In this document: positions 48,706 through 57,106 of the stretch, in pieces
Position numbering within the stretch: the stretch's first letter is position 1
How the letters are laid out: the number at the start of each line of letters is the position of its first letter
NCBI GenBank assembly: GCA_017640615.1
Contig: JAEPQK010000001.1
Span: forward strand, 124,001-188,000
Direction of reading: 5' to 3'
Source of the DNA: Rhizobiaceae bacterium
GTDB lineage: Bacteria; Pseudomonadota; Alphaproteobacteria; Rhizobiales; Rhizobiaceae
Length of the DNA: 64,000 nt
Notes under the pieces: model-generated
The model's input: the letters and a program-made list of their open reading frames with translations, nothing else
Database searches by the model: none
Told to the model about the DNA's origin: nothing
Position numbers and translations under genes: made by a program

Positions 48706-49380
48706 ATGATCGCAAGGGAAGATGCCGTGCAGGCGGCGGTCTGGGCCGCCGAACTTACCGAAGACGAGCTTGAGCGCGCGCGTCGCGGGCTCATCGAGCG
48801 GAGCTTCGACAAGGGCGCCTATATCTGCCATCGCGGCGACCGCCTCGACTACTGGACCGGAGTTGTGACCGGTCTCGTCAAGATCAGCACCATATCCCAG
48901 ACAGGCAAGGCCATGACCTTCGCCGGCGTTGGCGCCGGCGGGTGGTTTGGAGAAGGCTCGCTGATCAAGAATGAACCGCGGCAATATGATCTGGTAGCTG
49001 TGCGTGAAACGCGGCTCGCAATGATGCCGATATCCTCTTTCCAGTGGCTTTTCGAGAACAGCACCGGGTTCAACCGCTTTCTTGTGCGGCAGCTCAACGA
49101 GCGCATGGGCCAGTTCATTGCCACGATCGAGCAGGACCGGATCCTGGGCCCGAAAGAGCGGGTGGCGCGCAATCTCGGCTGGCTGTTCAACCGGGTACTT
49201 TATCCCGGCGCAAAGGGGGAAATCGAGATTTCGCAGGAGGAACTGGCATTATTGTCGGCACTCTCGCGTCCGGTCGTGAACAAGGCTTTGCAGGAGCTCG
49301 AGGCAGAGAAGCTGCTCAAGGTGGAGCGTGGCTGTATCAGCGTGTTCGACCGCGACCGGCTCGCCCGCTACGGCGACTAG
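48706..49380 (+). CDS. Crp/Fnr-family transcriptional regulator
   Basis: 224 residues from ATG 48706. N-terminal cyclic nucleotide-binding-like domain (about 30-140, with FDKGAYICHRGDRLDYWTGVV) and a C-terminal winged helix (EISQEELALLSALSRPVVNKALQELEAEKL). It has only one Cys, so it is not an iron-sulfur Fnr. The effector is unknown. It lies between the FeeM-like gene (gap 90 bp) and the acyl-CoA synthetase gene (gap 249 bp), and could regulate either. Confidence 0.9.
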   Translation: MIAREDAVQAAVWAAELTEDELERARRGLIERSFDKGAYICHRGDRLDYWTGVVTGLVKISTISQTGKAMTFAGVGAGGWFGEGSLIKNEPRQYDLVAVRETRLAMMPISSFQWLFENSTGFNRFLVRQLNERMGQFIATIEQDRILGPKERVARNLGWLFNRVLYPGAKGEIEISQEELALLSALSRPVVNKALQELEAEKLLKVERGCISVFDRDRLARYGD

Positions 49381-49489
49381 ACCGGCGCGGCGCTGCCGCA
49401 ACGGACTGAAATTTCTGATGATTTTGGCAGGGCGCGCCTTTGTGAGGCGATTGCCGCAACTGACGAACAAACACTAACGCCTATTCAAA

Positions 49490-49510
49490 AGACAATCTGG
49501 CGGTTTGTCT
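49490..49510. promoter_or_regulatory. Inverted repeat, candidate operator upstream of the acyl-CoA synthetase
   Basis: AGACAA-N9-TTGTCT, a perfect 6-bp inverted repeat with a 9-bp spacer, 120 bp upstream of the TTG start. The arrangement suits a dimeric regulator; no adjacent TetR-type gene is present, but the Crp/Fnr gene lies just upstream. Confidence 0.4.
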
Positions 49511-49629
49511 GTCAAGCGGCGAGTTGAATAACGCCGCGATTCGTGAAAATTTGCTCTCAACAAACGATCCCTGCTCGACAGGGGCGATAAAAAGACATTG
49601 CGGGGAACACCCGTTGGGAGGAACACGCC

Positions 49630-51606
49630 TTGGCTGAAAACGGGCCGAAGCTCGATACTTTTCCGAAATATCTTCTGCTCAACGCCCAGCGCTTTGGCGA
49701 GCTTCCTGCCATGCGCCACAAGAATTTCGGCATCTGGCAAAGCTGGAGCTGGAAGGAACAGCTCGAACAGGTCCGGGCGTTTTCAATCGGCCTCCAGGCG
49801 CATGATGTGAAGCATGGCGAGCGCGTCGCCGTCGTTGGCGCCAACCGGCCACGGCTCTATTGGGCGATCGCGGCGTTGCAGGCGCTGGGCGCGGTTCCCG
49901 TGCCGGTCTATGCTGATGCCGTCGCCGAAGAACTCGCCTATGTGCTCGACCATGCGGGCGTGCGGCTGGCCGTGGTGCAGGACCAGGAGCAGGTCGACAA
50001 AATCCTCGCCTTCTCCGAGAAAATTCCGAACCTCGGCACGATCATCTATGACGAGCAGCGCGGGCTGGAGGATTACGATCATTCGCGTCTGATTTCCTTC
50101 GCGGATGTGCAGGAGGCGGGCCGCAAGACGATCGCCTCCGATCCTTCCGCAGCCGAAAAGTGGGAAGCAACGATCAACGCTGCCAGCGGCGACGATATTT
50201 CGATCATGCTCTACACTTCGGGCACGACCGGCCGGTCCAAGGGTGTGGTGATCACCGCTTCGGCCGCCGTGCAGGCGGCCTACGACACAGCCACTTTCGA
50301 CAACCTCAACGAACATGACAGCGTGCTGGCCTATCTGCCGCTGGCCTGGGTGGGCGATCATTATCTCAATTACGCGCAGGGCTATGTTTCCGGCTTCTGC
50401 GTGAACTGCCCGGAAGGCCCTGAGACGGTGGCGCAGGATCTGAAGGAGATCGGCCCGACCTTCTATTTTGCCCCGCCACGTGTGTTCGAGGGGCTGCTCA
50501 CCATGGTCACGATCCGCATGGAGGATGCGGGCCGGGTAAAGAAGTGGATTTTCGACAAGTTCATCGGCGTCGCGCGCAAGCATGGCGAGTCGATCCTGGA
50601 AGGACGCTCCGTGCCCCTGTCGGGCCGCATGGCATATGCGCTGGGGCGTATCTTCGTGTATGGCCCGCTCAAGAACGTGCTTGGCCTGTCGAAGGTGCGC
50701 ACCGCCTATACGGCCGGTGAGGCGATCGGCGAGGACCTCTTCTCCTTCTTCCGTTCGCTCGGCATCAACCTCAAGCAACTCTATGGCCAGACCGAAGCGT
50801 TTCTTTACGTGACGTGCCAGAAGGACGGCGCTGTGAGGGCCGACGCCGTTGGGCCGGCAGCGCCCAATGTCGATGTGCGCATTTCGGAAGACGGCGAGGT
50901 GCAGTTCCGCTCGCCCGGCATGTTCAAAGGCTATTACCTGGACGATGCCAAAACAGCTGAGACGCTCACCGAGGATGGTTATGTGAAGACTGGCGATGCC
51001 GGCTTCTTCGACCAGGACGGTCAGCTTCGTATCATCGACCGCGCGAAGGATGTCGGCCGTTTGAAATCAGGCGCGCTGTTCTCGCCCAAATACATCGAAA
51101 ACACGCTCAAATTCTTCCCCAACATCAAGGAGGCTGTCGCCTTCGGTCACGAGCGCGATTTCTGCGCCGTCTTCGTCAATATCGACCTGACGGCGGTGGG
51201 CAACTGGGCCGAGCGCAACAACATCTCCTACGCTTCCTATCAGGAGCTCGCCGGGCATCCGCGCGTGTACGAGATGATCGCTAGCCATGTGGACGACACC
51301 AATCTCAAGCTCTCGAAAGAGCCGATGATGGCAGGCGCGCAGATCAAGCGCTTCCTCGTGTTGCACAAGGAACTAGACGCCGATGACGGTGAGCTGACGC
51401 GCACGCAGAAGGTGCGCCGCGGGTTCATCGGCGATCGCTATGGCGAGCTGATCGAAGCGCTTTACGACGGGTCGCCGGAAAAGTTCGTCGAGACCGAGGT
51501 GACCTATGAGGACGGCCGCAAGGGCAGCATCCGCGCGACCGTCAAGATCGCCGACGCAAAGCTCTACGATGTGCCTGCCGAACCGATGAAGGAGGCAGCC
51601 GAATGA
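49630..51606 (+). CDS. Long-chain-type acyl-CoA synthetase (AMP-forming)
   Basis: 658 residues starting at TTG 49630, selected by a strong GGGAGGA eight bases before it. Adenylate-forming motifs: YTSGTTGRSKGV (A3) near residue 198, YGQTEA (A5), GYVKTGDAG (A7) and the hinge/lysine region RAKDVGRLKSG. It belongs to the FAA1/COG1022 long-chain type by length. In this cluster such synthetases often act on aromatic or medium/long acids imported by the adjacent Liv-type transporter; the true substrate is unknown. The stop overlaps the next ATP-binding gene by 4 bp. Confidence 0.9.
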   Translation: MAENGPKLDTFPKYLLLNAQRFGELPAMRHKNFGIWQSWSWKEQLEQVRAFSIGLQAHDVKHGERVAVVGANRPRLYWAIAALQALGAVPVPVYADAVAEELAYVLDHAGVRLAVVQDQEQVDKILAFSEKIPNLGTIIYDEQRGLEDYDHSRLISFADVQEAGRKTIASDPSAAEKWEATINAASGDDISIMLYTSGTTGRSKGVVITASAAVQAAYDTATFDNLNEHDSVLAYLPLAWVGDHYLNYAQGYVSGFCVNCPEGPETVAQDLKEIGPTFYFAPPRVFEGLLTMVTIRMEDAGRVKKWIFDKFIGVARKHGESILEGRSVPLSGRMAYALGRIFVYGPLKNVLGLSKVRTAYTAGEAIGEDLFSFFRSLGINLKQLYGQTEAFLYVTCQKDGAVRADAVGPAAPNVDVRISEDGEVQFRSPGMFKGYYLDDAKTAETLTEDGYVKTGDAGFFDQDGQLRIIDRAKDVGRLKSGALFSPKYIENTLKFFPNIKEAVAFGHERDFCAVFVNIDLTAVGNWAERNNISYASYQELAGHPRVYEMIASHVDDTNLKLSKEPMMAGAQIKRFLVLHKELDADDGELTRTQKVRRGFIGDRYGELIEALYDGSPEKFVETEVTYEDGRKGSIRATVKIADAKLYDVPAEPMKEAAE

Positions 51607-52436
51607 ACGCGCGGCCCGACAGCAGCGAATTCACAGGCGCGCGCGATGACGGCATCGCCAAGGGCGAAACCCTGCTCGAAGTCACGAATGTCTCGCTGTC
51701 ATTCGGCGGCGTGAAAGCGATCACCGACATTTCGTTCGACATCAAGAAGGGTGAGATACGCGCGATCATCGGGCCTAACGGCGCGGGCAAGACGTCGATG
51801 CTCAATGTCATCAACGGCTTCTACACGCCGCAGCAAGGCACGATCACCTATCGTGGCGTGCAGCGCCGCGCGATGCGAACAACCGATGCCGCGCGGCAAG
51901 GCATAGCGCGCACCTTCCAGAACATCGCTCTCTTCAAGGGCATGTCGACGCTCGACAACATTATGACCGGCCGGATCACGCTGCAGAAGCGCAACCTGTT
52001 CTGGCAGGGGTTGTGGAGGGGACCGGCCGAGCGCGAGGAGATCGAGCACCGGCGGGCTGTGGAAGCGATCATCGACTTCCTCGAGATCGAGCATATCCGC
52101 AAGACGCCGGTGGGGCGGCTGCCCTACGGCCTGCAAAAACGCGTTGAGCTTGGCCGTGCGCTGGCCGCGGAGCCGTCACTGCTTCTGCTGGATGAGCCGA
52201 TGGCGGGCATGAACCTTGAAGAAAAAGAGGATATGAGCCGCTTCATCCTCGATGTGAACAACCAGTTCGGCACCACGATCGCGCTGATCGAGCACGATAT
52301 GGGCGTCGTCATGGACATTTCCGACCGCATCGTCGTGCTCGATTACGGGCGCAAGATCGGCGACGGCAATCCCGAAGAGATCGCGAACAATCAAGACGTG
52401 ATCGACGCCTATCTGGGCGTGCCGCACAACGACTAG
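51603..52436 (+). CDS. Liv-type ABC transporter ATP-binding protein (LivG-like)
   Basis: 277 residues. Walker A GPNGAGKTS at 57-64, Q-loop region GIARTFQNIALFKGM, signature LPYGLQKRVELGRAL (variant of LSGGQ), Walker B LLLLDEPMAGMN, and the H-loop LIEHDMGVVMD. The C-terminus fits the LivG family (BCA_ABC_TP_C). First of two ATPases in the importer; its start overlaps the acyl-CoA synthetase (ATGA), coupling ligase and transporter expression. Confidence 0.93.
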   Translation: MNARPDSSEFTGARDDGIAKGETLLEVTNVSLSFGGVKAITDISFDIKKGEIRAIIGPNGAGKTSMLNVINGFYTPQQGTITYRGVQRRAMRTTDAARQGIARTFQNIALFKGMSTLDNIMTGRITLQKRNLFWQGLWRGPAEREEIEHRRAVEAIIDFLEIEHIRKTPVGRLPYGLQKRVELGRALAAEPSLLLLDEPMAGMNLEEKEDMSRFILDVNNQFGTTIALIEHDMGVVMDISDRIVVLDYGRKIGDGNPEEIANNQDVIDAYLGVPHND

Positions 52437-52450
52437 GAGCGAATATCCGC

Positions 52451-52597
52451 ATGACCTTGCAGCTAGAAATTCTGCCTCTTGTCGCACTGATCGCCGGCAT
52501 CGTTATCCTGATCGCCCCGCGCTTTCTGAACTATGCGGTCGCGATCTATCTCATTCTTGTCGGTGTGCTGGGGCTTTTCCCCGGCCTGCTGAACTGA
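52451..52597 (+). CDS. DUF3096 small membrane protein
   Basis: 48 residues, shorter than common ORF cutoffs. ATG 52451 follows AGGAGCG. Two hydrophobic helices joined by a short turn (LVALIAGIVILIAPRFLNYA and AIYLILVGVLGLF) match the DUF3096 pattern. It lies between the LivG-like and LivH-like genes with 14- and 19-bp gaps, so it is almost certainly co-transcribed. Function unknown; by position it could assist the transporter. Confidence 0.8.
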   Translation: MTLQLEILPLVALIAGIVILIAPRFLNYAVAIYLILVGVLGLFPGLLN

Positions 52598-52616
52598 TCG
52601 AAGCGGCGAGCGCAAG

Positions 52617-53618
52617 ATGAACGTCGAATTCCTCTTCTTTCTCGAGACGGTGCTCAACGGCCTGATGGCCGGGGTGATGTATGCGTTGGTCGCGCTTGGC
52701 TTTGCGCTGATCTTCAAAGCGTCAGGCATTTTCAACTTCGCGCAAGGCGTGATGGCGCTGTTTGCGGCGCTGACGCTCGTCGGTCTGCAGACCGGACAGG
52801 TTCCGTTCGCGCATCTGATCAATGCGATTTTCGGCACCGAAGTGCATCATTTCGGATGGGAACTCCCGGCGATCATCGCCATTGCGGGGACCCTCGTCGT
52901 CATGGTCGCGTTCGCATATCTGTTTGAAGGGCTGGTGCTCAAGCACCTCGTCAATCAGGAGCCGATCATCCTGTTCATGGCGACCATCGGGCTCGCATAT
53001 TTCCTTGAAGGATTCGGCGACCTGATGTGGGGCGCCGACATCAAACCGATGGATGTCGGTATTCCCTCCGGCGGTTCCTTCTGGTGGGAAGATGTGACGC
53101 GCGAATGGGCGCCCGAGGGGTCCGACTATTTCGGCATGTATGTCGACAAGCTCGACGTCGTGGCGGCAATCGTCGCGGTCGTGCTCGTCAGTGCACTGGT
53201 GGCGTTCTCGCAATACACAAAGTTCGGACGCGCACTGCGCGCGGTTGCCGACGACCATCAGGCCGCGCTGTCGGTCGGCATTTCGCTGCGCACCATCTGG
53301 GTGGTCGTGTGGTCGATCGCGGGCTTCGTGGCACTGGTTGCCGGCATCATGTGGGGCGCGAAGTCGGGCGTGCAGTTTTCGCTGTCGCTGATCGCGCTGA
53401 AGGCGCTGCCGGTACTCATTCTGGGCGGCTTCACCTCTATTCCGGGCGCAATCGTCGGCGGTCTGATCATCGGTGTCGGCGAGAAGCTGGCCGAGCTCTA
53501 TATCGGCCCGCTTGTCGGCGGCGCCATCGAGAACTGGTTCGCCTATGTGGTGGCGCTGATGTTCCTGCTGTTCCGCCCGCAAGGGCTGTTCGGCGAGCGC
53601 ATTATCGAGAGGATTTAG
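52617..53618 (+). CDS. Liv-type ABC transporter permease (LivH-like)
   Basis: 333 residues with about eight hydrophobic segments. Starts FLETVLNGLMAGVMYALVALGFALIFKASGIFNFAQG, the LivH signature; the cytoplasmic loop region around TKFGRALRAVADDHQAALSVGI is the ATPase contact (EAA-like) segment. Inner-membrane channel subunit of the importer. The next permease starts 6 bp after its stop. Confidence 0.92.
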   Translation: MNVEFLFFLETVLNGLMAGVMYALVALGFALIFKASGIFNFAQGVMALFAALTLVGLQTGQVPFAHLINAIFGTEVHHFGWELPAIIAIAGTLVVMVAFAYLFEGLVLKHLVNQEPIILFMATIGLAYFLEGFGDLMWGADIKPMDVGIPSGGSFWWEDVTREWAPEGSDYFGMYVDKLDVVAAIVAVVLVSALVAFSQYTKFGRALRAVADDHQAALSVGISLRTIWVVVWSIAGFVALVAGIMWGAKSGVQFSLSLIALKALPVLILGGFTSIPGAIVGGLIIGVGEKLAELYIGPLVGGAIENWFAYVVALMFLLFRPQGLFGERIIERI

Positions 53619-53624
53619 ACCAGC

Positions 53625-54701
53625 ATGCTGTACCGTGAAGCAGGCGACTTCAAAACGAGTTACGCCGCCGACCTTCAGACCTTCCCGATCAAGTCGGAGC
53701 GCATCCTGTTCTGGGCGTTCACGGCGGTGGCGTTTCTGGTCGTGCCCTTCTTCATCAACGACTATTGGGAAAAGTCGATCCTGGTGCCGTTCCTGGTGTG
53801 GTCGATGGTTGCGCTTGGCCTCAACATCCTCACCGGGTATTGCGGTCAGGTTTCTCTCGGTACCGGCGGGTTCATGGCGGTGGGCGCTTTCGCCTGCTAC
53901 AAGTTCATGACCGCCTTTCCCGATCTGAACATCATGATCTGCATCCTGCTTTCCGGTGTGGTCACCGCCGGTGTCGGCGTGCTGTTCGGGCTGCCGTCGC
54001 TGCGGATCAAGGGTTTTTATCTGGCGGTGGCCACGCTCGCGGCGCAGTTCTTCCTTGTGTGGATGTTCAACAAGTTCGCGTGGTTCTACAACTATTCGGC
54101 GTCGGGCCAGATCAGCGCGCCGGAGCGCACGATTTTCGGCATCGCGGTGACCGGACCGAATTCCGCGCCCTGGGCGACATATCTCACCTGTTTGACGATC
54201 GTCTTCATCTTCGCCTGGGTGGCGCGCAATCTGACGCGCGGCAGGGTCGGACGAAGCTGGATGGCTATGCGCGACATGGACATTGCCGCTGAAATCATGG
54301 GCGTGTCCCCCTTCAGCGCCAAGCTTTCGGCCTTTGCGGTGAGTTCGTTCTACATCGGCATCGCGGGAGCGCTATTCTTCGCGGTCTATCTCGGCGCCGC
54401 CGAGGTGACAGAGGCCTTCGGTATCGACAAGTCGTTCACCGCGCTCTTCATGGTGATTATCGGCGGGCTGGGGTCGATCCTTGGATCGTTCCTGGGCGCC
54501 GCTTTCATCATCCTGTTTCCTGTGCTGCTCAAGAACCTGATGGTTGGCTATCTCGGCTGGCCAACGGACCTTGCAGCGCATTTCCAGATTATGATCGTCG
54601 GAGGACTGATCATCTTCTTTCTCATCGTCGAACCCCACGGGCTGGCACAGTTGTGGCGACTGGCGAAGGAGAAGCTGCGGCTTTGGCCATTCCCGTACTA
54701 G
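53625..54701 (+). CDS. Liv-type ABC transporter permease (LivM-like)
   Basis: 358 residues with about ten hydrophobic segments. LivM features: GLNILTGYCGQVSLGTGGFMAVGAFA and the ATPase-contact loop TRGRVGRSWMAMRDMDIAAEIMGV. Partner of the LivH-like permease; 75 bp before the substrate-binding protein gene. Together these subunits form a branched-chain-type importer whose ligand may be an acid rather than leucine, given the upstream acyl-CoA synthetase. Confidence 0.92.
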   Translation: MLYREAGDFKTSYAADLQTFPIKSERILFWAFTAVAFLVVPFFINDYWEKSILVPFLVWSMVALGLNILTGYCGQVSLGTGGFMAVGAFACYKFMTAFPDLNIMICILLSGVVTAGVGVLFGLPSLRIKGFYLAVATLAAQFFLVWMFNKFAWFYNYSASGQISAPERTIFGIAVTGPNSAPWATYLTCLTIVFIFAWVARNLTRGRVGRSWMAMRDMDIAAEIMGVSPFSAKLSAFAVSSFYIGIAGALFFAVYLGAAEVTEAFGIDKSFTALFMVIIGGLGSILGSFLGAAFIILFPVLLKNLMVGYLGWPTDLAAHFQIMIVGGLIIFFLIVEPHGLAQLWRLAKEKLRLWPFPY

Positions 54702-54776
54702 CGGGTATGCTGAAGCCAACCGGCGAAAGCCGGTGAAGAAAGACGAAGAAGCATCTCATATGGGAGGAACTTCAAA

Positions 54777-56072
54777 ATGAGATTTAAGCTACTTGTCGCA
54801 TCCGCGGCGGCCGCGATGGTCATGGGCACTGCACCCGCTTTTGCGGATCTGGTGTTCCCGTCGCTGTCGTACCGCACCGGGCCATACGCACCGAACGGTA
54901 TTCCGTTCGCCGATGGCTATGCCGACTATTTCACGCTCATCAATGAGCGCGATGGCGGCGTTGAAGGCCAGATGATCAAGCTGATCGAATGCGAAACGGG
55001 CTACAACACCGAAAAGGGTGTCGAGTGCTACGAATCGACCAAGGGTGAAGGCGCACTGCTTTATCAGCCGCTTTCGACCGGCATCACCTATCAGCTCATC
55101 CCCAAGGCGACCGCCGACAACATTCCGGTCCATTCGATGGGCTATGGCCGCACTTCGGCCGCCAACGGCAAGGTGTTCCCCTGGGTGTTCAACTATCCGG
55201 GCACGTATTGGGACGCCGCTTCGATCATCGTGAAATACATCAACGATCAGGAAGGCGGAGATCTCAACGGCAAGAAGATTGCGCTCGTCTACCATAACTC
55301 CGCTTATGGCAAGGAGCCGATCCGCACGCTTGAAGAGCTTGCCAAGAAGCACGGCTATGAGCTGTCGCTCTACCCCGTCGACCACCCGGGCCAGGAACAG
55401 AAGGCCACCTGGCTGCAGATCCGCAAGGAGCGCCCGGACTATGTGACGATGTGGGGCTGGGGCGTCATGAACCAGGTCGCCATTCAGGAAGCAGCGAATA
55501 TCCGCTTCCCGATGGATCACTTCATCGGTGTTTGGTGGTCGGCGTCTGAGAACGACGTTCTGCCGGCTGGCGATGGCGCCAATGGCTACAAGGCTATCGC
55601 TTTCCACGGCGTTGGTTCCGACTTCCCGCTGTTCGATGACCTCAAGAAGTACGTCATCGACGCAGGCAAGGCAGCCGGCGACGGAAGCCATCTCGGCGAG
55701 GTGCTTTACAACCGAGGCGTTTACGCTGCCATGCTGGCCGTTGAGGCGGCGCGCACGGCGATGAAGCTGCACGACACGACCGACATCACCCCGACCATGA
55801 TGCGTGACGGCATGGAAGCACTTGTGCTCGACAATGCACGCATGGCTGAGATCGGGCTTCCGAATTTCGGTCCGGAGATCAACGTGACGTGCTCGAACCA
55901 TGGCGGACCTGGCCTCGGCGCAATCTCGCAGTGGGATGCGAACTCCAAGACCTGGTCGCTGGTCACTGACTTCATGGGTGCAGACCGTGAAGTCGTGGAC
56001 GCGCTGATCATGGAAGACTCCGAGGCATATGCCGCGGAGAACAACATCGAACCTGTCGCTTGCGGCAGCTGA
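54777..56072 (+). CDS. Periplasmic substrate-binding protein of the Liv-type importer
   Basis: 431 residues. A signal peptide (MRFKLLVASAAAAMVMG..., cleavage near AFA-D) precedes a two-lobed periplasmic binding fold (Peripla_BP_6 type): LVFPSLSYRTGPYAPNG at the start, GYGRTSAANGKVFPW, and IALVYHNSAYGKEPI. ATG follows GGGAGGA. The ligand-binding residues cannot be matched to leucine-specific LivJ by eye. A 10-bp hairpin follows the stop, before the second ATPase. Confidence 0.9.
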   Translation: MRFKLLVASAAAAMVMGTAPAFADLVFPSLSYRTGPYAPNGIPFADGYADYFTLINERDGGVEGQMIKLIECETGYNTEKGVECYESTKGEGALLYQPLSTGITYQLIPKATADNIPVHSMGYGRTSAANGKVFPWVFNYPGTYWDAASIIVKYINDQEGGDLNGKKIALVYHNSAYGKEPIRTLEELAKKHGYELSLYPVDHPGQEQKATWLQIRKERPDYVTMWGWGVMNQVAIQEAANIRFPMDHFIGVWWSASENDVLPAGDGANGYKAIAFHGVGSDFPLFDDLKKYVIDAGKAAGDGSHLGEVLYNRGVYAAMLAVEAARTAMKLHDTTDITPTMMRDGMEALVLDNARMAEIGLPNFGPEINVTCSNHGGPGLGAISQWDANSKTWSLVTDFMGADREVVDALIMEDSEAYAAENNIEPVACGS

Positions 56073-56086
56073 TGTGACGCAGAATT

Positions 56087-56113
56087 CGGCTCCGGGTTTT
56101 TGGCCCGGAGCCG
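56087..56113 (+). promoter_or_regulatory. Intercistronic hairpin after the substrate-binding protein gene
   Basis: Perfect 10-bp stem CGGCTCCGGG / CCCGGAGCCG with a 7-nt loop TTTTTGG (56087-56113), 14 bp after the stop. Such stems commonly stabilise the upstream binding-protein message, raising its level over the membrane subunits; it may also partly terminate transcription. Confidence 0.6.
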
Positions 56114-56144
56114 GCCACTCTCAAGCAGCGGAGAAAATACCCCG

Positions 56145-56978
56145 ATGGCCGACGCCGCGATTGCCACCGAAACTGCCGAGCCTCTGCTTGAGGTCAACAA
56201 TATCGAAGTCATCTACAATCACGTCATTCTGGTTCTGAAGGGCGTGTCGCTCTCGGTTCCGCGCGGCGGTATCGTTGCGCTTCTCGGCGCCAACGGTGCG
56301 GGCAAGACAACGACGCTGAAAGCGATCTCCAACCTGCTGCATGCCGAGCGCGGCGAGGTTACCAAGGGCAACATCCAGTTCGAGGGCGAGCGTGTGGAAT
56401 CTCTTTCGCCGAACGAGCTGGTGCGGCGAGGCTGCATTCAGGTGATGGAAGGCCGGCACTGTTTCGGCCACCTGACGGTCGAAGAGAACCTGCTCACCGG
56501 CGCCTTCACGCGCCGCGAGGGCGGAGCCGCGATCAAAGACGATCTCGAACTCGTCTATTCCTATTTTCCGCGGCTGAAAGAGCGCCGCAACAGCCAGGCC
56601 GGCTACACCTCCGGCGGCGAACAGCAGATGACGGCGATCGGCCGCGCACTGATGTCGAAACCGAAAATGATCCTGCTCGACGAGCCCTCGATGGGCCTCG
56701 CGCCGCAGCTGGTCGAAGAAATCTTCGAGATCGTAAAGCAGCTCAATGAAGAGCAGGGCGTCTCAATCCTGCTGGCAGAGCAGAACACCAATATCGCGCT
56801 GCGCTATGCCCAGCATGGATACATTCTGGAATCCGGGCGCGTGGTGCTTGACGGCGAAGGCAAGGCGCTGCGCGAGAACGAAGACGTCAAGGAGTTCTAT
56901 CTCGGCGTCGGTGGCGAGGGCCGCCGTTCATTCCGCAATGTGAAGCACTACAAACGCCGCAAGCGCTGGCTTTCGTAG
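56145..56978 (+). CDS. Liv-type ABC transporter ATP-binding protein (LivF-like)
   Basis: 277 residues from ATG 56145; an earlier ATG at 56100 lies in the hairpin loop. Walker A GANGAGKTT near residue 48, signature SGGEQQMTAIGRAL, Walker B ILLDEPSMGLAP, and the LAEQNTNIALRYA H-loop region. LivF type, with a C-terminal extension of basic residues (NVKHYKRRKRWLS) not present in E. coli LivF. Completes the LivGHMF set. Confidence 0.93.
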   Translation: MADAAIATETAEPLLEVNNIEVIYNHVILVLKGVSLSVPRGGIVALLGANGAGKTTTLKAISNLLHAERGEVTKGNIQFEGERVESLSPNELVRRGCIQVMEGRHCFGHLTVEENLLTGAFTRREGGAAIKDDLELVYSYFPRLKERRNSQAGYTSGGEQQMTAIGRALMSKPKMILLDEPSMGLAPQLVEEIFEIVKQLNEEQGVSILLAEQNTNIALRYAQHGYILESGRVVLDGEGKALRENEDVKEFYLGVGGEGRRSFRNVKHYKRRKRWLS

Positions 56979-57049
56979 GCGCAGCTCAAAATAATTGTCG
57001 ATTTGGTAGGCACGGTTTGGCAGCGACGCTGCCGACTTGATGCCCTCAC

Positions 57050-57079
57050 TTGACGCTGGGATAGCTAGCCGCCCTAATG
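57050..57079 (+). promoter_or_regulatory. Candidate sigma70-type promoter of the VWA-repeat gene
   Basis: TTGACG (57050-57055), 18-bp spacer, CTAATG (57074-57079). It places transcription start near 57086 and argues for the 57107 ATG. A hairpin GGCAGC-GAC-GCTGCC (57019-57033) lies just upstream. Confidence 0.45.
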
Positions 57080-57106
57080 CGGCGCGGACAGCTATGGGTG
57101 CGTTTC

